Shown: positions 32,753-45,302 of the stretch, in pieces
How the letters are laid out: the number at the start of each line of letters is the position of its first letter
Position numbering within the stretch: position 1 is the stretch's first letter
DNA from: Sycobia sp. Sy_11
Lineage: Eukaryota; Arthropoda; Insecta; Hymenoptera; Epichrysomallidae
Direction: 5' to 3'
Assembly: GCA_018907035.1 (NCBI GenBank)
Contig: JACCIC010000064.1
Location: forward strand, 2,316,001 to 2,380,000
DNA length: 64,000 bases
The notes under the pieces: generated by a model
The model's database searches: none
The model's input: only the letters and a program-made list of their open reading frames with translations
What the model was told of the DNA's origin: nothing
Program-made: the position numbers and the translations under genes

Positions 32753-34454
32753 TTTTATTCTGAAAATTATAGTATAAAATTTTAACGAACATATAATAAA
32801 TCTTTTATAATCTTAAATGTATATTATCTAATATATATAATTGAATACAGAGCTATTTCAAATAGCTTGTCAAATTTATATAAAAAACTGATAAACATTC
32901 TAGATAGATAGATTACGTATAGATTTTGAATCGCTTGATTACAAATATTAGAAATTGATAACAAAAAAGTTTTTGGAAAAAATTGAATAAAAAATTATAG
33001 ATGAGATCAAAATATAAAACTTAATTTCCATGCAATGTTTCTTTAAAAGAAAAAAAATAAAACCGAATACAAAAAGATCGAGCAAAAAAGAAATTGCAGA
33101 AAAAAATTGTGAAATAAACAAAAATTTGATAAAAATCAAACCAGTTTAAAAAAACATAGGAAAAAACCCAGAAAAAAATTAGTTAAAAAAATTTTTTTAA
33201 AATTGGTTTCAATAAAACAATTACTACCATATAATAAACTGCTTATTATTCCTGTCTAAACTACCAGTTTAAAAACTCGTATACATGCTGTTATTTATGA
33301 GGATACATATAAAATGTACCTAGCCATTTGTTTTAATGGTCCATTATTGTCAGCGGTAATTTCGTTATATAATTTATTTTTTGTTAAGGTATTTCGGAAT
33401 ATTTACGAAAAATATTTTATAAGAATATTGTGCTTCTATACGAATATTTCTTTTTGTTTTCCTACGAAAAGATTTACATATATAAATATTTTTAGTTTAG
33501 TAATTAAAAATATACCAATGTATTATTATTAGTTAAACTAATAGTAATAAACGGCATTAATTAATAGAATGAAACTAATATTTTATATAAAATTGATTGA
33601 TTGATAGATCTTTTAAAAATAAATTTTTTATGTACAGCTGGTTTCGTAACTATTTTAGAAACTAAGATATGTAGGACAACGTTCGGAGATGTTTTTGGAT
33701 TTGCGAGTATCGCCAGACCATTTTGGGGTACAAAAATCTGACAAACGTAGTTTTTATTACATTTTACATGAGGGCACAGTCTTATAGCAAATACTGTTTG
33801 GGCATTTTCGACCATATTATCCAACTAAGCCATTTTTAATCAACTCTAAATTAAAAAACCATCAACGTTTGAAAAGACGTTCATTGATATAGTTAAATTT
33901 AGATGTATGTCATTGTCTCCAAAAAATTAAAATGATGCTTCAGGTGAGATGTTTTGGATATTGTCACTGAGGCGATTTGTGTGTGGTAATATCAATGGTA
34001 TATTATTTCTCGAAAAATTATTTCCCCGCTTTTACCGTCACTTGTTTTGTCAAATCAAAAATTTTGTTAAATTTTTGTTTATTTCACAAATTTTTTTTCA
34101 CCAAATTTTTTCTGCAATTTCTTTTTTAATCCATTTTTTTTGTATTCGGTTTTTTTCTGTTAGAGAAAAATTTCATGGAAAATAAGTGTTATATTTTGAT
34201 CTGATCTATAATTTTTTGTTCAATTTGTTCCAAAACCTTTTTTGTTATTAATTTATATCATATTTATAATCAAGTGACTCAAAATATATACGTAATCTAT
34301 CTATCTATAATTTGTGTCAATTTTTACGTACATCTGAACATTTTTTTCAAACAGCTCTGTATTAAATTATATATATTACATAATATATATTTAAGATTAT
34401 AAACGATTTATTATATATTCTTTAAAATTTTATACTATAATTTTCAGAATAAAA
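32753..34454. mobile_element. Foldback element 1 with ~400-bp terminal inverted repeats
   Basis: It begins TTTTATTCTGAAAATTATAG and ends with the reverse complement. The inverted arms run to about 33,140 on the left and from about 34,050 on the right, and stay alignable throughout (for example GTGAAATAAACAAAAATTT and its complement), with substitutions and indels. The 900-bp interior has a minus-strand 87-codon frame (33,561-33,824) with several Cys and Lys but no known transposase. Probably a non-autonomous DNA transposon; target duplication not established. Confidence 0.7.
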
Positions 34455-34498
34455 CAAATTACGCTCTTTTCAATGCTGTAGACCAGCCTCTTCTTGCG

Positions 34499-35325
34499 CT
34501 ATATGTGCGTGCTACTCTGCCTGATGAGGAAGCATGCCAGGAGCTGAGGGGGGGGGCGACCCGTGTTAAGGAAGGCCAGACTTACGCCAATGGAGTCTTG
34601 TACGGATGTATTGTAGGCAAATATCAGCTCAGCTACGCGCACATCCCAAGTGTTATGAAACTCAATGAAGGCGACTATCGTGATGTTCAGAGTATGATTG
34701 ATCCTCTCTACCGGATTGGCTTGAGCGCGATAAGCGAGTATCGTTGAATGCACTACGCCATGTTCCAAAAGGAATTTCTCGATGACCTTATTACGAAATT
34801 CGGTGCCATGGTTGGATGGGAACACCTCGGGCGTATGAAAGCGTAAAAATATGCGATCTTGCAACTCGCGGCGAATCATTTACGCATTCGCCATTTGGAT
34901 GCGAATATATTCTACCCAGGGAGTCAATGGATCCATAAAGACGAGTAAATACTCGTATACTTGGGTTAAAATATGTCACATCGTTATGCAACGAGGGTCA
35001 ATAGTATGATTGTGCGATAGATCATACGTCTTATGGCGTCCGAAATGGCCAGCTTTGGGCTCCTCATGACATTCCCGAAGAACGTTACGGCAATCTTCTT
35101 TAGGCACGAATTAGCTTCCACGTATCCTGGTTATCTACTAGATCTTCGATGTCAGGATCGGGACCATAGTAGTACAGTCGATGCCCGACGACTTTTCATC
35201 ATAGATGGTCGGTTAGATCGAAGGCGCAAATACCAGGGATCTTGCACATCAGTGACGCCGAGAGAGGAGGCTTCGCTGGCCAGCTCGTCTTCGTACAAAC
35301 GAGACAGGGCGTCTGGTACGTAATT
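34499..35325 (-). pseudogene. Gypsy pol, integrase (unit 1)
   Basis: From about 35,300 downward: LYEDELASEASSLGVTD and VQDPWY (linker to integrase), a decayed N-terminal zinc region, DPLTPWVEYIRI (core, first Asp), FPSNHGTEFRNKVIEKFLLE, AQANPVERINHTLNIT and FAYNTSVQDSIGVSLAF. In integrases the second catalytic residue is the Asp of DHGTE or DNGTE; here it is Asn (codon at 34,811-34,813), whereas unit 2 keeps Asp. Stops and frameshifts interrupt it. It ends against the foldback element, so the C-terminal domain and 3' LTR are lost. Confidence 0.75.
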
Positions 35326-36260
35326 CAAGGTACCTTTACGCCATCAACTGTTTGCGTGAGCACGGCGCCTAGTTCCGAGTCGCTGGCGTCCGTTTGTATG
35401 ACGAACGTTTCTTCGACCGACGGTCGAGAGAAGACTGGTGCAGATGCGACGAGCGTCCGAAACTATTCAAAAGCTTGCTGCTGCTCGTCTCCCAATGATA
35501 CCTGATGTTTTTCTTAGTCAATAGGGTGAGAGGCTCAGCAAGCGTTGCAAAGTTCTCCAAGAACTCGCAATACCAGGACGCAAGGCCTAGAAACCTACGG
35601 AGCTGTTTCAAGTTCTTTGGCGCGGCGTAAGTTAAGATTGGTTCAACGTTATTCGAATTGGGTCGAAAACCATCACGATCCATGAGGACGCCGAGCAACA
35701 GAACCTCTGTGAGGCCGAATTTACTTTTCTACCTAATACTGATTAGGCCGGCATCGGAGATTCGCCGCAGAATATGTTTGAGCCACCTCACCTGATGGTC
35801 ACAGCACTGACAACACCATACGGCATGCAGGTCCATTCAAAAATCCCCATGCCTGGGACCGTAAAGGTAGAGAGGTGCCATGATTCCTCCCGAAGAGGAA
35901 CCTGGTGGTAGGTACTGCTGAGGTCCACTGTGGAGATGTATTGTGCATTTCTCAATTGCCGTAAGATTACATCCATATAAGGGAGCGGTTACGCGCTGAC
36001 CTTGGAAACAGAGTTCTATTTTCGATAATCCACGCAGAATCGGTAGTTCCCGTCGCTTGTGCGAATCATTACGATGGAGCTAGACCACTCGCTGGTTAAT
36101 CTGCGAATTACGCCTTGATCGAGCATTTTGCGCACTTGCTCATGCATTTCTAGTTCTATCTTCTGAGAGAACGGTTAGTAACGCTACTTAATCGGCTGAC
36201 ATCGATCACGTGGCCGTGGCGAAAATGCGATAGAAATCTGTACCATTTTTCAGCAGTCAT
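35326..36260 (-). pseudogene. Gypsy pol, reverse transcriptase and RNase H start (unit 1)
   Basis: From about 36,160 downward the minus strand reads QKIELEMHEQVRKMLDQGVI, SSSIVMIRTSDGNYRFCVDY, MDVILRQLRNAQYISTVDLS (first catalytic Asp), TYHQVPLREES and WTCMPYGVVSA; then a deletion removes the YxDD active site. It resumes KHILRRISDAGLISI, LLGVLMDRDGFRPN, PKNLKQLRRFLGLASWYCEF, FATLAEPLTLLTKKN, and ETFVIQTDASDSELGAVLT (RNase H start). The rest of RNase H is deleted. Relative to the family A element the thumb region is clearly related but not identical. Confidence 0.8.
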
Positions 36261-36420
36261 TTTCCAAGTGTGGAATTATGATAACGCCTAATTTCATTTC
36301 AATACCTGCAATTGCAAACAGAAGGGCTATCTGGCATACTATTGGTTCAATTTTTCCCAATAGATCCGGAAAAGGGTCGAACTAACGACCGAGGGCAGAT
36401 GCAATCGGCAAGCCGATTGC

Positions 36421-36609
36421 TCAGAGAGCTGTGTGAGCAGCCTCTGCATCGAGCAGTGTACGTATGCGGAACTCACCTATGCCGAACTGTACCCACCATT
36501 GTGATTCCCGATCAGAGTCGACATTTATGGTCGAGTCAGCGGAGTCACGGTCGTGATGCTCCTGCTTTATAACCAGGAGGGAGAAATCATTATTACCCTG
36601 TGTCCTCAC
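36421..36609 (-). pseudogene. Gypsy aspartic protease remnant (unit 1)
   Basis: FGIGEFRIRTLLDAEAAHTA fits a retroviral-type protease active site (hydrophobic-LLDxGAxHTAL), with the Asp kept but the following Thr/Ser-Gly changed to Ala-Glu, so catalysis is unlikely. It lies between Gag and RT on the same strand, as expected. Confidence 0.55.
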
Positions 36610-36659
36610 AGCTGGCTACTGATTTTCAGAGATCTCACGAACCGTAGGGGCGAGTTGGA

Positions 36660-37669
36660 CCTAATTTACTCGTCCTTTCTTTGCATTTCTCGAACACTCG
36701 GGACAACTGCGCAAGGTGTGGGCTAGCCAACTACAACGCCATTACAGGAACCGTGCATCAGAATCTGACGTCCGATCTTTATTCGCGTCACTGAGGGGCT
36801 TGCCCACAGGCTTTCCCCTGAAGAGAGGCTTTTTCTCTGACTTAGGCGAGGTCGACACTCTGCTCTTTCCTTTATGGGACCTCGGGTGTGTGTCGCGACT
36901 GCTGCTTCTCGTCGTAAGAGCTGCGACATCTGGCGCCTGTAATCAGGGGTGGTTGCTCTAAAATCCGCCTCTTGCAAGACTTCTCCTATCAAGACTTTGA
37001 ATTGGCGGCCATGTCGGCTTTACATCCATGGTCGCGATCTTTCGCTTCGGGCACGTTCGAGAAATATCTGCCACGTGAAAAGCCACTTCGGGCATCATGC
37101 ACTCCTCGGGTATCGGAGGCGGCTTGTTGTTGCGCTCCGCGTGGTGGACGCATTCAGCTTCTCGAGCGAGCTCGATTAGCCGATTTACACTCGTAATGTT
37201 CTCCCGCCGAACTAAATTCTGTATTTCCGGGAGTAAATTACAGTATATGAGGGCAAGCTGCTTGTTATCCGACCATGCCTCTTCGAACAGATTTAGGATT
37301 GTCAACAAGCAAAACACATAATCTCGTGTTGGCTCGCGTTTAGCCTGTGTACGCTGCTGTGCTTCGCTAATCAGTTCAGCTTCGAAGCGTCAGTCAACGT
37401 CGTAGCAGCTCCGGGCCGCATATCAGAATTCTTGTCACGTGGTCTAATCTTTCCCGGACAGTCAGTATCAGTGTAAAGCGACACCTTCCAAAAGCTCCGT
37501 TATTGCTTTAAGAACGAGAGCGGTGTCAACCTGCGGCATTCCGCGATCTTCTGGAGGAATTCCTGGACGCTTTTTCCCTTGGCGCCAATGAACTGCATTT
37601 TCCATTGGAGCACGGTTTTACCAATGTCCTTGCGCTGGGCCAAAGTACTTGATAGCATACATCGGGGTA
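36660..37669 (-). pseudogene. Gypsy Gag (unit 1)
   Basis: From high coordinates: LAQRKDIGKTVLQWKMQFIG and KSVQEFLQKIAECRR (capsid N-terminal part), LTILNLFEEAWSDNKQLALI, YCNLLPEIQNLVRRENITSV, NRLIELAREAECVHHAER, then AHTLRSCPEC at about 36,700, the second half of a zinc knuckle (H-x4-C). The first half is frame-broken. The LLPEIQ region aligns with LLRNARPEIQRR in the family A Gag, so both belong to one gypsy lineage. Its 5' side is interrupted by a mariner at 37,670. Confidence 0.7.
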
Positions 37670-38647
37670 TACGAGGGTGGATTGATAAGTTTCCGGCCTG
37701 CCCAAGAGATGGCGCCACTAGGCCTACCTTGAGGTGGCATTTTATAGTCCCATCCTTAGTTAGCTTGTAGCTATAGTTTCCGTCCGATCGCCATGTTAGT
37801 TTAGGTTTGAGAGTACGCTGAACAAGTCGCCTTTATATTTCTCGTAAAAATGGAAAAGCTGGAAAATCGTGCTGTCATACGAACGTGTACAAAATATTTT
37901 GCACCAAAATTTGCGTATGGAAAAGCTCTGTGCAAGATGAGTGCCGCGTTTGCTAACAGTCGACAAAAATATTGATTCGAAAGAACATTTTTACCACCAA
38001 TTTGGCGTTGTATAGGCGTAATCCAAGCAATTTTTTGCGTCGATTCGTAACCATTGACGAAACTTGGGTCCACCACTACACTCCTGAAACCAAACAACAG
38101 TCTAAACAGTGGATTGGACTAGGGGAACCAATTCCAAAGAAGACAAAAACAATTTTTTCGGCGAACAAGGTTATGGCTACTGTTTTTTAGGATGTAAGAG
38201 GTATTATATACATTGATTACGTTGAAAAGGGTAAAACTATCACTGGTCAATACTATGCAGACTTATTGCAACGTTTGAGCCACGAAGTGAAAATTAAACG
38301 ACCTCATCTGGCGAGGAAAAAAATCTTGTGTCATCACGATAACGCAACTGCGCACACGTCAATCGTTGCGATGGCTAAAATGTGACCCGAGTGACTATTA
38401 TCTGTTTCCTAACCTCAAAAAATGGCTTGATGGTAAGAGATTTGTTGACAATGAAAAAGTAATCGAAGCTGTAAATTGGTATTTTGAGGAGCTTGACGAA
38501 TAAGTTTATAGAGATAGCATTACTAGATTAGAGCACCGCTATGAGAAACATATCAGCCTTGGAGGAGATTATGTTGAAAAATAAAAAAAATTCTTAAAAA
38601 CGTTGTTTTGCTTGGACAGGCCGGAAACTTATCAATCCACCTTCGTA
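37670..38647 (+). mobile_element. Irritans-type mariner relic in gypsy Gag (unit 1)
   Basis: Terminal repeats CGAGGGTGGATTGATAAG and its complement (CTTATCAATCCACCTTCG) bound 974 bp, with TA on both sides. Inside, FLRRFVTIDETWVHHYTPET (first catalytic Asp), QQSKQWIGLGEP, FSANKVMATVF, then a stop, GIIYIDYVEKGKTITGQYYA, LARKKILCHHDNATAHTS (second Asp), a short deletion and PSDYYLFPNLKKWL (third Asp region) and ISLGGDYVEK. The N-terminal helix-turn-helix region is mostly deleted. The related Gag at 48,480 has an empty site (GTTGTATTAATGGGC), confirming TA insertion. Confidence 0.8.
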
Positions 38648-39222
38648 TTAACTGGTGAGCTGATCACATCTCGTTGATCCATGTGATGCCCCCTTTAAAA
38701 TTTTCTCTTTATTTGTAAATTAAAAAAGAAAGAGATATTTGAAATTAATTAATTATAACGTGATTAATAAATTTTAAAAGTAATTAATAAACTGAATGAA
38801 AGTACAATTTCTCGTTAATATTCCAGCATTGGAAAAAAGAGCAACAACAACAATTAATTAAAGAAATAGTTAATCACTTCAAAAAAAATTCATAAGAGAG
38901 AAATTATTAATTAGTTATTTAATTAATGAATATTAAATTAACTAATAGATTAAATAACGCAAGTAAATAACCCATTGAGTAATGCTCGTTTAACAGTTAT
39001 TACGACAAGATGGAACATACAACCAAAAATTTCGTATGTTTTGTCATGAATGAAGAAAAAAGACAAAAAAAGAAAGAAAAAAAATTAAATTGTTATTTTA
39101 TTTTATTTAATTAATTATTATTTAACAAAATTTAATTAACTGTTATTTAACAAAATTTAATTAATCGTTGTCTGACAAAATTTGATTAATTATTATTGAA
39201 TTTAATGATTAACATGTTATTT
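38648..39222. other. Gypsy 5' flank and AT-rich foldback-2 fragment (unit 1)
   Basis: The first 80 bp (GGTGAGCTGATCACATCTCG, ATTTTCTCTTTATTTGTAAA) match the flank of the Gag at 48,500-48,870. From about 39,090 the sequence repeats AACAAAATTTAATTAA as in the arms of foldback element 2 (60,900-61,000), into which the mariner at 39,224 inserted. Confidence 0.55.
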
Positions 39223-39223
39223 A

Positions 39224-39905
39224 TCAGGTATGTGAATAAGTCTTTCCCGTTTTTTTCAAATTTTGAGCCTTTATTGTGAAAAAATGGTTACAAATGAATT
39301 ATTGAAAGTATTGGCCATCGCTAGCTACAACTTTTTCCTATCTTTCTGGCAACATACGAATCCCGTTACGAAAAAATGCCATGCGTCATCGATCTGAAGA
39401 GATGGTAATCAAACGGAGCAACGTCTGGACTATACGGCGGGTGGGGTAGGACTTCCCATTTGAGCGTCTCTAAGTATGTTTTCACCGGCGGTGCAACATG
39501 TGGGCGAGCATTGTCGTGTTGCAAAATAACTTTGTCGTGCCTGTCGGAGTATTGTGGCCGTTTTTCTCGCAGTGCGCGGCTCAAACGCATCGATTGTCGT
39601 CGATAGACCTCGCATGTGATCCTTTCATTCGGTTTCAGAAGCTCATAGTAAATCACACCTAGCTGGTCCCACCATATACAGAGCATGAGCTTGGCGCCAT
39701 GAATATTTGGCTTGGCCGTCGATGATGATGCATGGCCGGGTAGTCCCCATGATTTTCTTCGCTTCGGATTATCGTAACGTATCCACTTTTCATCGCCAGT
39801 CACGATACGATGCAGAAAACCCTTTCTTTTATGTCGCTGAAGCAGCTGTTCGCGAGTGAAAAAACGCCGTTCGACGTCTCTCAGCTTCATTCGTACGGCA
39901 CCCAA
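39224..39905 (-). pseudogene. Mauritiana-type mariner, cut by the duplication joint (unit 1)
   Basis: It begins at a terminal repeat TCAGGTATGTGAATAAGTC next to TA and holds the C-terminal 60% of the transposase on the minus strand, from LKLRDVERRFFTREQLL-like residues through RIVTGDEKWIRYD, LQHDNARPHVA and PPYSPDVAPFDYHLF. The 5' part of the element is missing because the tandem duplication ends inside it at about 39,905. It shares a 79-bp deletion near the transposase end with the unit 2 copy. Confidence 0.85.
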
Positions 39906-39988
39906 AAAAATAAATATTTTTTGAGCAGTTGAAGAAAAAGAAAAAAAAAGAAGAGTCAGTACCGAATTAACATATGAATAATAAGGAC

Positions 39989-40180
39989 TTATATTATAGG
40001 GCTACTATTGGCAAAGAAAACACCCACCGCCTCTATGAGAGCGCCACCAAATGGAAACAAAAATGGCTGATATGGATCTGTAGATATTAGGGGTCTATGC
40101 CGAAAGTTACCAGTAAGCAGATATGGCAATGTTGGAATGCATTCTTGTATACTTATTGGTATTTTAAATAATTCGTGCAA
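39989..40180 (-). other. GC-richer segment, second copy
   Basis: Identical to 32,359-32,550 as far as compared; no recognised product. Confidence 0.35.
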
Positions 40181-40382
40181 TTCCGATTTAACATAAAGAT
40201 TGGTCTAAAACAGAGTCATTTTCTGTATAAACTAATAATGAAATTATTCTGTTTGTTTATTTATAATATTGCAGTGATTGTGGACATAACCTCACTTATG
40301 ATACAATTATTTATTGAAGAAATTGTTAAAAATACATTATCTGAATTACTTATGTATATTATACAATAATTGCAATAATTTA

Positions 40383-42085
40383 TTTTATTCTGAAAATTAT
40401 AGTATAAAATTTTAACGAACATATAATAAATCTTTTATAATCTTAAATGTATATTATCTAATATATATAATTGAATACAGAGCTATTTCAAATAGCTTGT
40501 CAAATTTATATAAAAAACTGATAAACATTCTAGATAGATAGATTACGTATAGATTTTGAATCGCTTGATTACAAATATTAGAAATTGATAACAAAAAAGT
40601 TTTTGGAAAAAATTGAATAAAAAATTATAGATGAGATCAAAATATAAAACTTAATTTCCATGCAATGTTTCTTTAAAAGAAAAAAAAATAAAACCGAATA
40701 CAAAAAGATCGAGCAAAAAAGAAATTGCAGAAAAAAATTGTGAAATAAACAAAAATTTGATAAAAATCAAACCAGTTTAAAAAAACATAGGAAAAAACCC
40801 AGAAAAAAATTAGTTAAAAAAATTTTTTTAAAATTGGTTTCAATAAAACAATTACTACCATATAATAAACTGCTTATTATTCCTGTCTAAACTACCAGTT
40901 TAAAAACTCGTATACATGCTGTTATTTATGAGGATACATATAAAATGTACCTAGCCATTTGTTTTAATGGTCCATTATTGTCAGCGGTAATTTCGTTATA
41001 TAATTTATTTTTTGTTAAGGTATTTCGGAATATTTACGAAAAATATTTTATAAGAATATTGTGCTTCTATACGAATATTTCTTTTTGTTTTCCTACGAAA
41101 AGATTTACATATATAAATATTTTTAGTTTAGTAATTAAAAATATACCAATGTATTATTATTAGTTAAACTAATAGTAATAAACGGCATTAATTAATAGAA
41201 TGAAACTAATATTTTATATAAAATTGATTGATTGATAGATCTTTTAAAAATAAATTTTTTATGTACAGCTGGTTTCGTAACTATTTTAGAAACTAAGATA
41301 TGTAGGACAACGTTCGGAGATGTTTTTGGATTTGCGAGTATCGCCAGACCATTTTGGGGTACAAAAATCTGACAAACGTAGTTTTTATTACATTTTACAT
41401 GAGCGCACAGTCTTATAGCAAATACTGTTTGGGCATTTTCGACCATATTATCCAACTAAGCCATTTTTAATCAACTCTAAATTAAAAAACCATCAACGTT
41501 TGAAAAGACGTTCATTGATATAGTTAAATTTAGATGTGTGTCATTGTCTCCAAAAAATTAAAATGATGCTTCAGGTGAGATGTTTTGGATATTGTCACTG
41601 AGGCGATTTGAGTGTGGTAATATCAATGGTATATTATTTCTCGAAAAATTATTTCCCCGCTTTTACCGTCACTTGTTTTGTCAAATCAAAAATTTTGTTA
41701 AATTTTTGTTTATTTCACAAATTTTTTTTCACCAAATTTTTTCTGCAATTTCTTTTTTAATCCATTTTTTTTGTATTCGGTTTTTTTCTGTTAGAGAAAA
41801 ATTTCATGGAAAATAAGTGTTATATTTTGATCTGATCTATAATTTTTTGTTCAATTTGTTCCAAAACCTTTTTTGTTATTAATTTATATCATATTTATAA
41901 TCAAGTGACTCAAAATATATACGTAATCTATCTATCTATAATTTGTGTCAATTTTTACGTACATCTGAACATTTTTTTCAAACAGCTCTGTATTAAATTA
42001 TATATATTACATAATATATATTTAAGATTATAAACGATTTATTATATATTCTTTAAAATTTTATACTATAATTTTCAGAATAAAA
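40383..42085. mobile_element. Foldback element 1, second copy
   Basis: Copy of 32,753-34,454 with the same inverted arms. Differences seen: one extra A in the left arm and three substitutions in the interior (near 41,406, 41,538 and 41,612). Confidence 0.7.
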
Positions 42086-42089
42086 CAAA

Positions 42090-42956
42090 TTACGCTCTTT
42101 TCAATGCTGTAGACCAGCCTCTTCTTGCGCTATATGTGCGTGCTACTCTGCCTGATGAGGAAGCATGCCAGGAGCTGAGGGGGGGGGGGCGACCCGTGTT
42201 AAGGAAGGCCAGACTTACGCCAATGGAGTCTTGTACGGATGTATTGTAGGCAAATATCAGCTCAGCTACGCGCACATCCCAAGTGTTATGAAACTCAATG
42301 AAGGCGACTATCGTGATGTTCAGAGTATGATTGATCCTCTCTACCGGATTGGCTTGAGCGCGATAAGCGAGTATCGTTGAATGCACTACGCCATGTTCCA
42401 AAAGGAATTTCTCGATGACCTTATTACGAAATTCGGTGCCATGGTCGGATGGGAACACCTCGGGCGTATGAAAGCGTAAAAATATGCGATCTTGCAACTC
42501 GCGGCGAATCATTTACGCATTCGCCATTTGGATGCGAATATATTCTACCCAGGGAGTCAATGGATCCATAAAGACGAGTAAATACTCGTATACTTGGGTT
42601 AAAATATGTCACATCGTTATGCAACGAGGGTCAATAGTATGATTGTGCGATAGATCATACGTCTTATGGCGTCCGAAATGGCCAGCTTTGGGCTCCTCAT
42701 GACATTCCCGAAGAACGTTACGGCAATCTTCTTTAGGCACGAATTAGCTTCCACGTATCCTGGTTATCTACTAGATCTTCGATGTCAGGATCGGGACCAT
42801 AGTAGTACAGTCGATGCCCGACGACTTTTCATCATAGATGGTCGGTTAGATCGAAGGCGCAAATACCAGGGATCTTGCACATCAGTGACGCCGAGAGAGG
42901 AGGCTTCGCTGGCCAGCTCGTCTTCGTACAAACGAGACAGGGCGTCTGGTACGTAA
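42090..42956 (-). pseudogene. Gypsy pol, integrase (unit 2)
   Basis: Same reading as 34,499-35,325, but the second catalytic position is Asp here (FPSDHGTEFRN; base 42,446 is C on the plus strand where unit 1 has T). A longer G-run near 42,180 shifts the frame at the 3' end. Other domains are as decayed as in unit 1, so it is not functional. Confidence 0.75.
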
Positions 42957-45302
42957 TTCAAGGTACCTTTACGCCATCAACTGTTTGCGTGAGCACGGCG
43001 CCTAGTTCCGAGTCGCTGGCGTCCGTTTGTATGACGAACGTTTCTTCGACCGACGGTCGAGAGAAGACTGGTGCAGATGCGACGAGCGTCCGAAACTATT
43101 CAAAAGCTTGCTGCTGCTCGTCTCCCAATGATACCTGATGTTTTTCTTAGTCAATAGGGTGAGAGGCTCAGCAAGCGTTGCAAAGTTCTCCAAGAACTCG
43201 CAATACCAGGACGCAAGGCCTAGAAACCTACGGAGCTGTTTCAAGTTCTTTGGCGCGGCGTAAGTTAAGATTGGTTCAACGTTATTCGAATTGGGTCGAA
43301 AACCATCACGATCCATGAGGACGCCGAGCAACAGAACCTCTGTGAGGCCGAATTTACTTTTCTACCTAATACTGATTAGGCCGGCATCGGAGATTCGCCG
43401 CAGAATATGTTTGAGCCACCTCACCTGATGGTCACAGCACTGACAACACCATACGGCATGCAGGTCCATTCAAAAATCCCCATGCCTGGGACCGTAAAGG
43501 TAGAGAGGTGCCATGATTCCTCCCGAAGAGGAACCTGGTGGTAGGTACTGCTGAGGTCCACTGTGGAGATGTATTGTGCATTTCTCAATTGCCGTAAGAT
43601 TACATCCATATAAGGGAGCGGTTACGCGCTGACCTTGGAAACAGAGTTCTATTTTCGATAATCCACGCAGAATCGGTAGTTCCCGTCGCTTGTGCGAATC
43701 ATTACGATGGAGCTAGACCACTCGCTGGTTAATCTGCGAATTACGCCTTGATCGAGCATTTTGCGCACTTGCTCATGCATTTCTAGTTCTATCTTCTGAG
43801 AGAACGGTTAGTAACGCTACTTAATCGGCTGACATCGATCACGTGGCCGTGGCGAAAATGCGATAGAAATCTGTACCATTTTTCAGCAGTCATTTTCCAA
43901 GTGTGGAATTATGATAACGCCTAATTTCATTTCAATACCTGCAATTGCAAACAGAAGGGCTATCTGGCATACTATTGGTTCAATTTTTCCCAATAGATCC
44001 GGAAAAGGGTCGAACTAACGACCGAGGGCAGATGCAATCGGCAAGCCGATTGCTCAGAGAGCTGTGTGAGCAGCCTCTGCATCGAGCAGTGTACGTATGC
44101 GGAACTCACCTATGCCGAACTGTACCCACCATTGTGATTCCCGATCAGAGTCGACATTTATGGTCGAGTCAGCGGAGTCACGGTCGTGATGCTCCTGCTT
44201 TATAACCAGGAGGGAGAAATCATTATTACCCTGTGTCCTCACAGCTGGCTACTGATTTTCAGAGATCTCACGAACCGTAGGGGCGAGTTGGACCTAATTT
44301 ACTCGTCCTTTCTTTGCATTTCTCGAACACTCGGGACAACTGCGCAAGGTGTGGGCTAGCCAACTACAACGCCATTACAGGAACCGTGCATCAGAATCTG
44401 ACGTCCGATCTTTATTCGCGTCACTGAGGGGCTTGCCCACAGGCTTTCCCCTGAAGAGAGGCTTTTTCTCTGACTTAGGCGAGGTCGACACTCTGCTCTT
44501 TCCTTTATGGGACCTCGGGTGTGTGTCGCGACTGCTGCTTCTCGTCGTAAGAGCTGCGACATCTGGCGCCTGTAATCAGGGGTGGTTGCTCTAAAATCCG
44601 CCTCTTGCAAGACTTCTCCTATCAAGACTTTGAATTGGCGGCCATGTCGGCTTTACATCCATGGTCGCGATCTTTCGCTTCGGGCACGTTCGAGAAATAT
44701 CTGCCACGTGAAAAGCCACTTCGGGCATCATGCACTCCTCGGGTATCGGAGGCGGCTTGTTGTTGCGCTCCGCGTGGTGGACGCATTCAGCTTCTCGAGC
44801 GAGCTCGATTAGCCGATTTACACTCGTAATGTTCTCCCGCCGAACTAAATTCTGTATTTCCGGGAGTAAATTACAGTATATGAGGGCAAGCTGCTTGTTA
44901 TCCGACCATGCCTCTTCGAACAGATTTAGGATTGTCAACAAGCAAAACACATAATCTCGTGTTGGCTCGCGTTTAGCCTGTGTACGCTGCTGTGCTTCGC
45001 TAATCAGTTCAGCTTCGAAGCGTCAGTCAACGTCGTAGCAGCTCCGGGCCGCATATCAGAATTCTTGTCACGTGGTCTAATCTTTCCCGGACAGTCAGTA
45101 TCAGTGTAAAGCGACACCTTCCAAAAGCTCCGTTATTGCTTTAAGAACGAGAGCGGTGTCAACCTGCGGCATTCCGCGATCTTCTGGAGGAATTCCTGGA
45201 CGCTTTTTCCCTTGGCGCCAATGAACTGCATTTTCCATTGGAGCACGGTTTTACCAATGTCCTTGCGCTGGGCCAAAGTACTTGATAGCATACATCGGGG
45301 TA
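42957..45302 (-). pseudogene. Gypsy pol (RT, protease) and Gag (unit 2)
   Basis: Copy of 35,326-37,669: RNase H start, RT thumb (43,002-43,331), RT palm with STVDLS (43,421-43,609) and the same deletion of the YxDD site, protease LLDAEAAHTA (44,054-44,242), and Gag (44,300-45,302). No differences from unit 1 that change a recognised motif were noticed. Confidence 0.75.

Larger units (their letters stand above)
32277..39906. repeat. Tandem duplication, unit 1 (7,630 bp)
   Basis: Unit 1 recurs directly after itself as unit 2 with only scattered differences: for example G/C at 33,775, A/G near 33,907, T/A near 33,981, T/C at 34,813, two extra G in a G-run and a 16-bp insertion near 46,738 in unit 2. 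It starts at an A-run (TGTAAAATAAATATTTTTTG) and its right end cuts into a mariner (CGGCACCCAA), where the same A-run restarts unit 2. A few bases of A-rich microhomology lie at the joint. Confidence 0.9.
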
